64,000 bases of DNA from Archegozetes longisetosus (lineage: Eukaryota > Arthropoda > Arachnida > Sarcoptiformes > Trhypochthoniidae): the NCBI GenBank assembly GCA_018873245.2, contig JAEMBT020000006.1, positions 9,755,855 through 9,819,854 of the forward strand, read 5' to 3'. Positions 47,340 through 61,800 of this stretch are shown one piece after another (within the stretch, counting starts at the first letter, position 1; each line of letters starts with the position of its first letter). The translations under genes and the position numbers were made by a program. The notes under the pieces are model-generated. The model did not search any database and had not been told where the DNA came from. It saw nothing but the letters and a program-made list of their open reading frames with translations.

Positions 47340-47830
47340 AGAATTGTTTTATATTACAGGTATTGCTCGAACAGTTCGAGTGACTGCAGCAGTGATGCGA
47401 TAGAAAGAAGAGATCTCGTCTTCATGACAGTCACACAGGTATTTGGGTAACAGAAAGCAGAGTTAGCAGAAACGTTCAAAGTTATAGACTAGTAGATTGT
47501 GTTTCAGAGAGAGGAATAGCGTGAAATTGCAGATGTATAGAGGAAGAGGAGAAGCTTGGATTCATGGAAAACTGAAAAATAAGTCAAGCGTAATTTTGTC
47601 ACTGCTCTGCTCTGCAATTTGGTAGCAACTGTTTCAACCTTGACCAGCCTTGCGGCGCTTTCATAACACTCGGTCTCAGAGCGTCTTTCTGTGCCTTGCC
47701 ATCATTGTTGCATTATTGCAACCCAATTGTAGTAACTGTTGTCTACCGTCTCAAATACCCAGGTATCGGACACGCATGGCTTCCCATGTATACATACAGC
47801 AGATACTCAGATACACCAAAGAATCATCTT
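47340..47830. promoter_or_regulatory. GC-richer patch of unknown role
   Basis: About 490 bp of more balanced composition than its surroundings, with a perfect palindrome CTCGAACAGTTCGAG. A forward-strand AG acceptor-like site precedes it and a CACAG|gtattt donor-like site lies inside. It could be a distal promoter or untranslated exon of the rotund-like gene, or a separate non-coding transcript. No conserved protein frame was seen. Confidence 0.25.
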
Positions 47831-48306
47831 TAAGATGCTCTGCTGACTAAGATCTGTTTCAGTTTATTCAATGCTTACACTTATATAGTCTATACTACGC
47901 TATAAACGCTTTTGTGTGATATTTGATCAAATGAAATGAGAAATCGAGTCGACCTAATGATAAATTACTCCCAATGAAAGTATTATATCTGTGGTCCTAA
48001 ATTGCAATTACACTGATTCGCAATGAATAGCACTCGTTCTCTATACAGATTTGTACAATATTCTGAATTATAAGCATGAGTGAATACTGTACGCGCGCCA
48101 AATCAACTAACCAAAAGAAACATTAAATTAACACAAGAAAATTATCTCTCCCTTAATCGAACGTCAACTACGTTTCACAGTAACGCCGTCAACGCTTTGG
48201 ATTACGTAGAAAGACACTTCAAATCATTTGCAAGCTCTCTTCCATCGTTTGCTTAATATTTGCTATTTGAGTCATTTTCGCAGATATTCCACAGTAAAGC
48301 AATGTC

Positions 48307-48388
48307 CTTATGCCTAAGAATATGGACTTATATCTAAAGAATATGCCCTTATATTTAAGGAATATGTCCTTATATTTAAGAATATAAT
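48307..48388. repeat. Four copies of a roughly 22-bp unit
   Basis: Unit like AAGAATATGTCCTTATATTT repeated four times with drift. Confidence 0.75.
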
Positions 48389-51300
48389 TTATATACAGTA
48401 TTATACGACCATAAATTATACGGTAGTGAAAGCAACAAACAGTCGGATCGTAGAGAATAAATGTAATTTTAACACAATTACAAGTTTAACTTATATCATG
48501 GTCTGTTTGGCAATTACGAAGAAAATACTTTTGAAAAACTTTTTTGCTCATTGTGTGCCCAATCGGGACTCATAGAGGTTTTTAAGTGCATTCATGTATG
48601 CCATACTTGTACTGTATAGCGATGACTCTCAATATGTGACTGATAGCATAGCACACATACATTGATTCACATACACACCAACACATACAAACACAGGCAT
48701 AGAGACAGACACGGGGACAGAGACGCACACAGACAGACACCAGTACTAGTACAGAGAAATAAGACGAAAAGCTACTTTGATCAAGGCTTATGAGATGGTT
48801 TTGATGGATTATGATCAGCTCAGTCTCGATGACCTGAGCAATGGTGAACCTCGTACTCATCAATCAAAGTGTCATTTGGCAGAACGGAAACATGGAAAGG
48901 AGTTGCCCTCTCTTACAAAACTGATACTCAAAGTCTGAGCTGAGACTCTACACAATCTAATGTACAACAGAACTGATCTTATACAACTAAATAGCGTAAT
49001 AATACTATACATTCTAAATTTGTAAATTTATGGTATACGCATCCAATGAAAATATTTCACATATCATAAGTAAAGGATTTACTTTGCAAAACATTAAACA
49101 TTTCAATCAGATTTCAATGAATCTGTGCTCAATCGTGAAGAGGGAAAAACGTCGAAGTAAAGAAGGAGAGGTAAAGAAAATTTGGGATTAATTTTCCGGT
49201 TTTAGTTAGAGTTAGTGGTGGCAACTATTAAGGAAAGAAACGAAGATAGAGAGGAAATGGTAGCCGCGTATCTAAGCTGATATCTTGGCCGCGTAATATG
49301 TAAGTCGCGAGACGTACCCGGAGGATTTAAAGGGTTATTTTTTAAGAGACGTCCTTGAGTTTTAAGTGCTCCCTTTGCGCTAGCTCACAAATTCCACAGG
49401 CAACATTTATCCAAGGCGAGTTTCTACTATCACCATATCATGCATCACATCACTACTTTACCATAGATCCATCGCACAGTCACTCATCTATCGCACTCAT
49501 TCTAAATAACACTATTTTATATCAGTCTCTCTTATGTCCAAAAGTATTCCAACGACAAACTATTGTTATTTCAGTAATAAAGCATAGAATAGGTATAGTT
49601 ATTATTTAGTAATTGATCTGTTGATAAACAGAACTGGCACTTAATATAATTAAGTTTACTAAAGAAAGCAGTCTTATCAAAAAGGTGTAGTCAAGGTTTA
49701 TAAAAGGTTTGCTGCATGGAGTAGAGTAGATTTAAAAGAGCAATTCTAAACTTGAAAGGGTCTGCAACATGCATGTGGACAACCTTGACTGACTGAAAAC
49801 ATGCAACTAAACTACTTTAACACGTTTAACTCATCAGCCATTCTATCTTTACATTCCCTTTTTTCTTTACTATTTTCTCACTTATTTTCTTTTCTTATTT
49901 TCTTATTTTCATATTTTCTTTTTCATTATCTCTCTATTTGTGAACAAATGTTTCCTCAAAAAATAAAATTGCAGAAAAATTGAGTAACTGTAACATTTTT
50001 AGATATCATATAATATAATCAATCTTAAGATATACCGTAAGACTAATTTTTAGCTTTAGTCTCCATCAAACCGAAAGATTGATTAATCTCTGAACAACTT
50101 CACAGCAACTGAACAATTGAACTCGACTTAGCTCTACTTGTGATCAATTAGAAGAATCCTACTTTCAATATTATTCAATATGTAAATAATTATCAGTGAA
50201 ATTATTTGATTGCGAGTATAATCTGGTTATTACTTGTCCATAATCAAATGCAAATTATAAGGAAAAATAAAATATCAAATTCAACTCTCCAATGACTGAC
50301 TTACATAATTCAATCAACTTAATCAAAGGCTTAAACTTGATTTTTGCAGAACTATTACTCAACTTGTAATGATTTGGTTTAACGAAACTTCAAATTAGAT
50401 GGCCAAATGTTAGGCCGGATTTATCTGAACAAATGAAAATTTGTTTTTTATTAGTTTACCAGTATTAGTGGAATTTTGCAAAATCAAGTCAAACTTGAAC
50501 TAAAGGGTTTAATGCATAAATTACTGGACATAAAACACTAAGTGGTTATACAAAAATTGCTGACAAGCGCTCCAATTCAGGATTCAAAATGCGTTCCTCT
50601 AGTAATCAATTAAAAGCAGAAAACTTTAGCTAATATTCAGTTCAAATTCAAACTTTCAAATTGGATATTATACGAAATTAGATTGAAGTGAATATGAGTT
50701 TTAAAAGAGGATAAAACTATTAGAAAAACTATTAGAAAAAACTATTAGAAAAGTGTAATTATTTGTAAAACTGTAGTCACATACAAGTTATATATGTTTT
50801 AATGTTCTAAAGAGCGAGAAAAAAACGCCAAATCAATAGTTTAGATATTTGATTACATAAAAAGCTAGCATAAAATAAGCAATGAATAGAAAATAATATA
50901 TAAGTAGTTAATAAGGCAATAAAAAGTCATAGTAATAGCTGATGATTGGATGTTTGGCATGTCTACTCATACCTACCTTTTAATATGAATTCGATGTTCT
51001 CTCTTATAGTTTTCTCGCAGAGCTTTAATTGTGCGAAAGGAACCAAAACTAATCAAATCAACTGCATTTCAGCCATAATGCTTCAAATTTTTGGTCTGAA
51101 GATTCGAATAACGGCGCATCTCATGTTCAATGCGCATGAGTTCAGATCAACTACAATACAACGCCACTTGTCTTAACAAAATCAAAACAAGTCTTTCGCT
51201 ATCTCTAGCTATGAACAACTAATCCTTACACTAAATACGTTTTCTCTTAACGTTATGTAATAGAGGGTTAGCTTCTCTTCTCTTCCCTACACTAATAAGG

Positions 51301-53435
51301 CCTTAAGACTTAACGCTGTCTTAACAGATGACTTAGATTTGATTTTTTTCTTTTTCTTCTTCTTCATTAACGACAATAAGTTATGCCTCGAGTATTATGC
51401 ATGCATTTAGTAATTATTTCTATTTACTAAATTGTTTTATGTTTCGTAAGTTGTTCTAAACCACAATTATTTATTAAAAACTACTTAATCTTTCAAAATT
51501 AACTCATCTTAATATACACTTTGGTCACAAGTAATGGATGAGCAAAAATTTAAAAATAACTTGTTCAACATCAACACAATTCCTTGAACTAAACTTTCAA
51601 TTAATCATCTCCAATAAAATCAAATAATTAATTTATTTAACCGAATGTACTCGAAGGGTTAGCATTGAAAACTGTACGATTAAACCAATAACAAAAACAA
51701 GTTTTCAAACTTTTTCAACATTAAAGACGGATAAACGATTAAGAGGTTAGAAATCATATTCAATTTCTATGGTAGTAATAAAAAATTGAACAAAAAAAAT
51801 AATTTATTCAGTTTTTTTTGTAATTAAAAAAGCCGAACATTTAAAGAGAGAGAAAGAGAGAGAAGGAGAGAGCAAAAAGCGGTGAGAAGTTAGAAATAAC
51901 TGAAAAATGGAATAGAGCATAAGATAGACTTACTTGAAAGCCACAGTCCAACATCGGATTGATTCCACTTTGGCTGAAATGTTGCACGTTTAGCCAATTT
52001 GTGCTCAGTTTGAAAGGATGGTTAGTTAAAATGAGGTAAAAAATCAACAGTTGGCTGAAGCTGGTGAATGTGAGAACTAAATCTATTACAATCCATTGAG
52101 TGACGGAATGCATTAAGTTAACTCTTGTGCAATAGTAAACTCCTCCTTAAAGCATCTCCGTCTTAAGCATCGTTGGTCTTAAGGACCACCATTGGGATGG
52201 TTTTAGCTAATAAACCATTGCAACCCTTTACCTTTAATTGAACTTTTACTCCTTAACTTTTCTAACTAAGTTCTCCATATATTAGACTTAATCTTAATTT
52301 ACGTCCACTTTTCCATAATTCAATTGCATTCAGCCAATAGACATGACTTGTCAATCAACTTTTCAATTATTTAATCACAACTATCGATAGATTATTATTT
52401 GGTTTATATTGCGGTAAACTATATTTGAAAAGCGTTTTGTCGTCTCGTTTGAAGCAAAAGAAAAAGCAAATTTCTAAACCACTTTTTCATCTAATTTGAA
52501 GCAAAAAAATTAAAAATTTGAAAATACATAGCGGGTCTCGCGTTCAATTCTAGTAGGAATAGACACAAGTTTATTAGGGGTTATAAAACATGTCAACTGA
52601 AACATAAAGCTTGCTGGCAAACTTGAAAGGTTTAGAAATTTATTTTGCTGTTGGGCTAACTTGATTAGCATTGAAAAGAATCAGTAAATATTTGGAGATT
52701 AATTATGTGCTATGATATAATTAATAATATCTATTTGAAAAGTATAATTGTCTCATGTGACAATTAGCTGATAACATTTTAATCTAAATAACGATAAACA
52801 GTGAATTTAATAATTCAATGTCATCTAAATCTGATTCACTATAATTACTACGATTTCCTCTAATTAAAAATTTTGGCAAACCAATTATAGGTAATTTTGG
52901 TGAGCATAATTTGAAAAAAATGATATAAACTATGAAAACATAAGAGGTATCTGGGGGACGTAATCTGCAGAAAACGTTCGTGGACGATAGCAAACGAGTT
53001 GAGGCTCTTGTAACTTATGCACTACTTTCTGATGGACGATAAAAAAAGCTACCAATACGACTACACCATTATTCAAATAGAATTTTTTCAGGGCATTCAA
53101 TATTGATTAAATGATATCAAATCTAAAGTTAGTTCGTCTGAAGTTTATTTTTACTTCAGTTCCTTAATTTTGCGCGAGATTATTTCCTCTCTAACCTGTC
53201 ATTAATTACTTGGCTGAGTAACAGAGAATTAAATTGATTTTCAACTGCAACTTATCTATCTCATAAGTAGGATTGCATAGATTTTGTAAATACGCACACG
53301 TTTGTGGTCTGCAAGAATATTCAAATTGATTAAAAGGAGAAATAAACTTGTCATATGTCACTGAGTGGTCAATAAGTGCGTAAGGTATTCAATTTTGAGT
53401 AACAATTTGTAACTTTGTATCTTATAATCAATTCA

Positions 53436-53441
53436 TTTATT
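53436..53441 (-). terminator. USP48 polyadenylation signal AATAAA
   Basis: AATAAA on the minus strand, about 110 nt after the USP48 stop. A second, nearer AATAAA is at 53475-53470. Confidence 0.5.
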
Positions 53442-53550
53442 AAACTATACGTTCTTATAAATAATTTCTTTTATTATAGAAATAAAACTTACATTTTTAC
53501 TATTCATATAATTATTATCTAAATAGAGAAAGTCATGAAAATCCGAGGTT

Positions 53551-55756
53551 TTAGTGAAGCTGCAGTTGTGTTCCTGAAAATCAAAGTTTATATTTAATAA
53601 TCTATAAATAAGTTTATAAATTTAAATTTGGCACTAATTTTGACAACAATTTCAAGTGAGTATTTTTGTCTAAGAATGTCAAACATTTGGTGATAAGTAA
53701 CTTAAGAAGATTAATATATTGATACAGAGATGCAAATAATCTTTTTATATCTTTTATATGATTGAATATTTGATGCGTTGTGACCAATAATGGTTTATAA
53801 GCGATATATTGGCTGCGAACAACTAAAATAGGGACACATCGAATGTAGGGCTGATGGAGTAGGGATTGCAAGTGAAAAATAACTGGCAGTAATACTGAAT
53901 TTTAGGTTAGTTTTTGGCTGGGCCTAACAGGTTGAAGGAAAAAAACGGATATAGAGAATGAGTCGATAGAACCAGATTTACTATTAATTATGGCAAGAGT
54001 GAGAAAAAAATCAATTTAAAACTAAGTTGTTGGCAGCAATCAATATTAGTATAAATACAATATTTTAGTGAGTATTAGATAGTTTTTGGTGAAGATAGAA
54101 AAAGTTAAGGCGGTAATGAGTCGTGAAGAGGCGCCAAAGCTTGGCGTTTGAACGATCATTTAAAAAATCGATTAGAAATAGGGAATCATGTGCCATCAAA
54201 CTGACTCATATGAAACTCGATTGATGATGAAGAACTAGGCAAGCAGTTCTACTTCTTCTCATGCCATCCTCTTATCACTACTTTCAGGCATTCTGACAGT
54301 AATGTGAAAAAGGGTGCAACAAATGCAACATTTGCAGCATTTGCAGGTATAAGAGAAGTGCGAGATACTGAGATACTCTCTAGTAAAGCATGTATTAATA
54401 GTGTTTGCTCGCAAAGTATGTCTTTTTTGTGATGCCATATGTTTTCGGTTACTTTTTCGAATATATAATGACGTTTTTTAATAGTTAGAAAAAATCATCA
54501 AAGGATCCCCAAAAACCTCAAAGGATTATCAATAAAAACCAGTTGGAGTTAGAAAGCGAAGCAATTTTTTGTTCTAAAGCAAAAAACTAATGTTTAGAAA
54601 GTTGAGGAGAGATGGGATCCGTTTTTTAAGTGATAGAAGGGTACGGCCATCAAACAGTTAAACCTATTGATATAACTTTACACGCACCTATTCCATGCGA
54701 GTATCAATTAGAAAAAAATCTTTACAAAACTTTTTTTGCTTACCCTTGAATCCTATCTCAGGAGTTGAACCTGTGCGTTGAAAAAATCAGAAGGAAACAA
54801 AAAATTAGAGTAGGTATAGGTAGGCATATGTAGGCATATGTAGGCATATGCAGGCATAGATAGGCATTGGCAGGCATATGTAAGCATATGTAGGCATATG
54901 CAGTGATATGGATATAAGCCAATGCAAAGTGACCGGATATGCGATAATAAAGCCTCATTACTCATATACAATAGACATTCTGATAATTTGACAGCTATTA
55001 TTATATAGCGCTCTCACTCTCTTATATAAACTCATACTCTCGCACACAAACTTTACTCTCCAAAACGCTACCATTCCTCGAATCAATACAACAAACATCT
55101 GATACTGTTTTTATGCAAAAACCCTTAGGGATACTTATATTTTACTGACTGATGGAGTTTGAATTAAATAAATGATTAATAAGTTATGAAGTTGGGAAGT
55201 AAACCGAAAATTAGCAATTCAATTCTCAAGTTAATACCTTTAATGTAGTCTTCAATGAGAGTGCAGTCACCACTTGGTTCTTCATCTACCTATATTAATC
55301 AAACAATGCTTGTCATTACACGTCATATACATTACAACACTAATCATCATTACTATAATTTTACTGACAGTTCATCATTAATACAATTACTTAAATACAT
55401 AGATATCAACACTGACTCTAATTTGTATTTACATTTGAATAAACGAGTAGACCATAAGATTTTCCACTGGTTTTATAAAAGTTATATTTCGGAAATGAAA
55501 TAAGAGAGAAAAAACATTTATGTAAAAAACTTATAATGGATCACTTCAAGCCTAAAAAAGGGACAATCGTTCGCGCGACATAATACTTAAATAACTTTAA
55601 TGATCTTTTTTGTGGATCTTATTCAAGGCCGTGCAAAATATAAATATTCCACAGTCAAAAGCCAGAACTAGTCGTGTAAATGTCCTTTTTTCATACCAAA
55701 AGTAAAGTATTTGTTTTGACGGTTAAAGCGTAAGAAACTTAGGGGAAGAGGGAGAC

Positions 55757-55811
<55 letters not shown>

Positions 55812-58800
55812 TGAAGCGAGAGGGAGAGTGCAGGACTGAAAAAAAGGTGAAAAAACTGACAATGAGAGGCACTCTAAGGTGAGAGTTCGCTCGAATTTAG
55901 CTGAAAAAACAAGCTGATAGTAGTATATAAACCGAATCTAACTGTAATGGCATGCCGTTAAACAGTTATTAGTTGTGATTTTCATACTTAACACATTGGG
56001 ATTAATGTGCTATAAGGGATCTTTAGATAAAATGATCAGATTCATGTTATGACTACTGTGCAACTCAAATGTAATCATGACTACAACTTGAACGGTGTAT
56101 AAATTGAATAGTATCGCAAACGTATTTCACTTTAAGTATGACTTGAAGCTGACTTTTATAGTTTGGCTCAGAATATACAAATAGATCGATAACTACAACA
56201 AATATGTGTTTGAAATGATAAGCAAAAGCTAATAAGTAGAGACGATTGAAGAGTTAACAAGAGCTGTGAGGCTAGAACTTCTTAACTAATGTAACTTTAT
56301 TGAGGATCTCTTGTATTACTGTATCTCATCTAAATAGTGTAATAACAATTGAAGGCAATTGCATGCAGAGGTGATCCTCAGGTGAGCCTAATAGCTTTCA
56401 ATTTCAAAAGGTTCAATTGAAAATGTGGTAAAAAATTCAATAAAACAGTTTGGGTCTGGTTTGTGCACCAATGATTTGCTCAAATTGCAATTACAGGAAA
56501 AAAGGGTAAAGGCTTTGGCTAAATGAACAAAGTCATAATGACCGAAAATCATGTGGTTGAGTCACCAAAGGACAACTGGACTGAGAGTCACTCAATCGTC
56601 AATATTGAAATGTGTCGTGTCTGGGCACATATACATACGGAATGCTCTTCTTAAATGCAAACACATAAAATACTTTGAGCAGCTAACTCACTGAAACATC
56701 ATTCCGAATCAGCTTAATGAGTCTTCAGCTCAATTGAAACATATGCTACTGGTTTTGCATAACATATTCAACCCTTTGATACCTACACAGATTCAACATG
56801 TCAAGCAAAATCAATGGAAGTAGAATCGGACTGAATTGCAGATTTATTAAATTAGATGGTAAGTAACTGAAGGAGACTTAGGGTACTTAAGGTACTCTTT
56901 CGTACAACAGTTGAGCTCGTTGGACAGTAGAAACATTTAAAATTAATATAAAATGGTTCCCACCCTTGCCTAACCTTGACATTGGGTAGGTTTTTCATAG
57001 TTCACTTCTCCGCGTGTTGTCTCCAAGAGAAAATTTTTGATCTGAATTTATACAAAACCCATTCCGCATTTCCTATCAAAAGGGTTAAAAAGGAATGATG
57101 GGGTAACTGAAAGATACAATTTTTGAGCAGAAGGGTTGAAAGGAAGCTCCCACTCGTAAGCAGTACTTTCTATGTGGAGTAAGTTAGCATACAAATCTTC
57201 AATACTCTTATACTTAAATACTCGGAACAACTAGAGTACAGTAATGCATTGGCAAAGTTCTCACGGGTTTGATATTTGATGTTATGTAAGCGCTATCGCA
57301 TTTTGCGATTCACTCTTTCACTCTCTTTGATCCCTTGTCCCCATCAGTTACAAACTAAGGTATGAAAAGTCCTTAAACCTAACTCACACTCAGGTCATTC
57401 TAATGGAAAAAAAACTCACTCTTACTATGTATACATAATTGCTGTGTATCGAGTCTGATATTCTATAAGGTCGCAAACTAGGATTTTTTTATACATTGAT
57501 ATCTCATGATTTCACTACTGAGCTAACGGGAAAATAGCGCTCAACCATCTGAACGATGGGAAAACAAACCAAAAGAGTATAATGACAGGTCCCATCTCTC
57601 CTACTTTTATTCTCCAACACGTTAACCCTTTGAATCGGATTCTTTGTTAAGAAGACGCTTAAGCGACGAATTTCCAACAACTCAAGCAACACTATACTAA
57701 ATAGTTTTGTTCGGTATCATATGATCCAACTATTGAGCTGAAGAGCTGGATCGTAAGTTCTAGATAAATACCTATAGACAGAAGTTACCAGATTCTCATG
57801 AGTTTCTAACCAAATTATTCTAATAGAAGAGGTAAACTTTGAAAGGAGATGATTGAATAGATGTACGATTGAGTAGAAGTTTTAAATATTGATATAATTA
57901 ATTAGATTGGGATCAGGAAAGGACATAAATAATTAATCGAAGTAATTCAGGCACATAAGGCCAGATAGAGGTGATAGAGGTTCTAACTGCGAGATAATTA
58001 AGTCTTCTATGTTTCAGTAAAAATCAGTTTGTTTAGAATTATCAACTATTTGACAAACCGAAACAAGGATTGATTACTGAGAGCAATTGGTTTACCAATA
58101 GTGAGATACGGGTGCGGTCATGAATGCTAAGCAAACAAAAAATGTTGTGGTCAGTGTTCCAAAACAGAATCATTTGCAGAATGATTAACATAATTTGTAC
58201 ATTGAGTTAGGAAGAAGCTGGTGAAAAGTCGGTTATTTTTCATTTTGAGCTCTTAATAATTTTTTTGACAAAATAAACGATGCATTATATTCTTTAAACT
58301 TGGTGTTAACAGCTTTAAATCATAGGGCAATTTTGAAAATACTGAACAAGTTCACAGCTCATAGTTAGCATCTCTATTTAGGCAATCATCCCAAAGTGAC
58401 TTAAATGACCAAATGATCGTTTATTACTTACTTTAAGAGTAATAATGCAGTGTGGTTCGACTCGAAGCTCTGCCAGCGTTTTATTGTTCGACGTCAGAGG
58501 CCTTTCGTCTATCGACAAGTTTTGATCAAAAGTCGGTACATTGAAAAGATTCATTATCTAAGAAATTATTTGGAAAAACAACAAGCTTTATTCTGTTGCA
58601 TTTAATTTTATTTTTTAAAACTTTACTGAAGGTTATGAAGATTGTTGTAACCTTCAGTAGAATGTATAATATTCAATGATAGTATATCTCAAAGTATGTT
58701 CAGCTCCTTATGGTTTTACTGCAGTAAGTTTGAAAGCACACAAAACCACGCCAAACCTATACTACTGATAATTATATATTCCAGTTGAGAAGACTGATCT

Positions 58801-61800
58801 AAAATTTTGTTGCTTCTTGATTACTTCGTGTCACTCATAGCAAGAATGACACATGATGAAACTCGTGTTTGAGTTGCAATTAATAATACAATCGATAATT
58901 TATTTATAAATCATAAATAGATAACGAAATAAGTTTAAAACGCCAAACTCAATCAGTAATTAATTTAGACTATCTTTAGCTTAAATCGAAATTTGAACCT
59001 CTTTAAGTCTTCATAAGATGTTATCTAACGAACTAGAATTAAGTTAGATCTGAAGAATTAAAGTGTAAGTTGACTTAGAATATTGATTAGCTGTTATTTG
59101 ATTAAATATTTATAAAATGATTATAATTATTCATTTAGTTTATACTATTCTCATTGGATCTAATAAAGCTAACCTCATTTGATTTATAGTGTCACTAATT
59201 TAGTTCTACCTCCTAATCAGTAACTTAAGGAGTATATTTAATTTCAAACTGTTCTGACCTCATAGTTATTGCTTTGATCTGATTAAACAGAAAGTTAGAA
59301 CGATTAATAATATTTTTTGGTAGATACTGAGACCATTTGAAATAAACTGTGATAGTATAGTGGTAAGCAACAGTAGTTACATTAAAACCTGTCTAACTTT
59401 GACACGCATTTAAGTGGTTTTTAAAAACATTATCAAAATCCTATACAAAACATGGTTTAATTGTTATTGATTGTTAAAAATCACTTAACTACACATTCAA
59501 GTTGGACAGGTTTTAATCTACATCTCCATTGAAACAGTGTAGCAAATAATGAAAAGTTGAAAACAAATTAACAGAACAATGACTTTGAGATGGATTGAAG
59601 TGCTGGGTTTAAGAGTTGTTAATAAGGTCTTACTTGGACTTTTAAATCTAATAGAGTGTCATTTGAAGATACTTTGATTTCTTTCTCGTTCTTATTCTTT
59701 CTCCTACGCGAACTACGCCTCAATCCTTGATAATCGCCATTTCCCAAAACAAGTTTATTTTCTTCCTTTTTCAGTTTTTTCGCAGTCTGTCATAATTTAT
59801 TAACGAACAAATTTAGACATTTAGTGTCGAGTAGCTTTAGGAGTGAGGAGCTTACATTGTGATATGAGTTGGTCGTTTGGTCTTGATTTTCAGACATAGA
59901 ATCGGAATAGGTTTCATTATTTTCAGTTTTTCTAATATAGATGTACTGATTATTGTAAGTGAACCTGTCCCGCTCTTCTTGCAGTATAAGGCTTTTGTAG
60001 CACGGATCGCAATGAGCTAAAACGGAACAGATCAAACCAAATTTACTCTCTAGTCAGTGCAAAGCTACATCGAATAACCAAAACTCAATCTCGTAAATGA
60101 CCTTATAATGTTTATTATGATTTTAAAGGATTTAGAGCAGTGATGGTATAGAGTTTGCTAGAAGTAAATCTACGTTCACTATACAAACAATCATTTTCTA
60201 ATACGATTCTGATGACTTTTTGATTACAAGTTTCGTCAAAGGTCTACTCGGTTGTTGTAAGAATCGAAAGGGTTGAGGCTATAAGATATCTAACTGTGGA
60301 AGTGAACATTGTTTGAATTTTGGCTAATATTTAAGTATTTTATTGGGCAATATTAACTTTCTTATAAAGCACATGCTAGTTCTATAAAGATATGCTGTAT
60401 ACTGAAACTGCACGAACGCTTTTAAACGCCTCATTCATTATATAATATGCCGAATGAAGCCTTAGATCTTAATTTTACATTTTTTTTGAAAGCACTTTCA
60501 ATATGAATTAAACAAATTCTCAAATCAAATCCATTAAAATAAGAGCATTATATATTAACTGAGGATTTGCATTAGTTACGGGGAAATAAGAAATTTTAAT
60601 GAATAACTTACTTGGAGTGGATTCTATGAATTTATAATTATTTTCATCCAAAACTACATGAAACTCAATCTGACAGTCATAAGAGTAAAAAGTGAGAAGT
60701 GATTGCCATTCATCTCTGGATATGATAACAAACCTTTGTTGAAATAATAATGTCGTTATAAATTATTTGATAAATATTATTTCAATCAAATCATACTTGC
60801 TATCAGTGCCAATTACTTCAGTTTGATTGGTTGGATACAAGAACATTTGATGAGCGCATAAGAGACTTGAGTTTTCAATGCTTTGTGGCGGATCATATTT
60901 TGAAGGGTCACTTCAATTCATAAAATACAATTTCAATTAATCATCTAAGTCTAATGTGAATACAAAATTCATATCTATTACATTCATAAATGTCATTAGA
61001 AATGTATAGTTGAACAGAACAGAGATCGCTACTTTCGAATTATAACAAAATATACAAAACTTGTCGATTAAATTGCTTTAGTTTCGAAAAGTTGACGACT
61101 AAACGAACAAACACAAAATACGGGTGTAATTAAATTTGTTCGACATATTAATTAATGGTATTATTGGATGACTAAAAAGATTGACTCAAGTATAAGAAAA
61201 GAAATAATTAAGTAAAGAGTTAGGTTTGATTGGAATGCGACGATGAAGTGGAGATTTGAAATGATAAAACATTATAGTGTCAGTTGTATTGTTATGCAAA
61301 GATATAGAGGTGAAGTTGACAAAACTATGAAAAATATGGAGCATAAAAACAAGAGAGATTGTCTTCCATAATAATTATCTGAAAAAGTAGCCGTTAGATT
61401 CAATTTGATTTTGTTCAAATCGATTAGAATTTTTTGGTCGAATCAGATAAGATCAAGTTGGAATCTAGAAGTTTTTTCATTGATCAGTTTGTTGCCAGAT
61501 TATGCTAGTATTAAGTGAGTAAATAGAGTGTAATAACTTTTAGTAAACTCAAACTTCAACAGATCGATACAAATCTCTAAAGAGTGTCTAAACTTATAGG
61601 CAAAGAAATGATACGATTAAACAGAATCCTATAAAAGTAAAGTTTCAACATTTAAAATAAAGTTCACAAAAGTGTGAAAAGAAATATTTGTAAGAGATTT
61701 AGTGGGCGCTATGAGTACCACAGATGCCAACAAGTTCGAGGCCTTCAATTGACTTTTTATTCTGAGCATTTCTAAATCTTTCAGTCTTCTCATAGTGTTG

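Larger units (their letters stand above)
41668..53435. other. 11.8-kb region between rotund-like 5' end and USP48 3' end
   Basis: No secure coding exon. The left few hundred bases probably hold the 5' UTR and promoter of the rotund-like gene. Further right are an (AG)n tract (42545-42578), a 23-bp triplicate (43477-43548), a 9-bp-arm palindrome (43701-43719), a TIR element (44554-44729), several minisatellites, and two GC-richer patches (47340-47830 and 49255-49345). Frames such as 42811-43089 (plus) and 48582-48863 (minus) match no family and the latter is simple-sequence driven. Confidence 0.5.

Noticed and set aside
48582-48863. 93-codon minus-strand frame rich in Cys and Val
   Set aside because: It comes from a CACACA and GACAGA simple-sequence tract.
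53521-53560. Longer reading of the last USP48 exon in another frame ending at AAAAAT|gtaagt
   Set aside because: The phase-1 join gives KGTQLQLH and a stop, matching the known USP48 terminus; the other frame does not fit the upstream phase.
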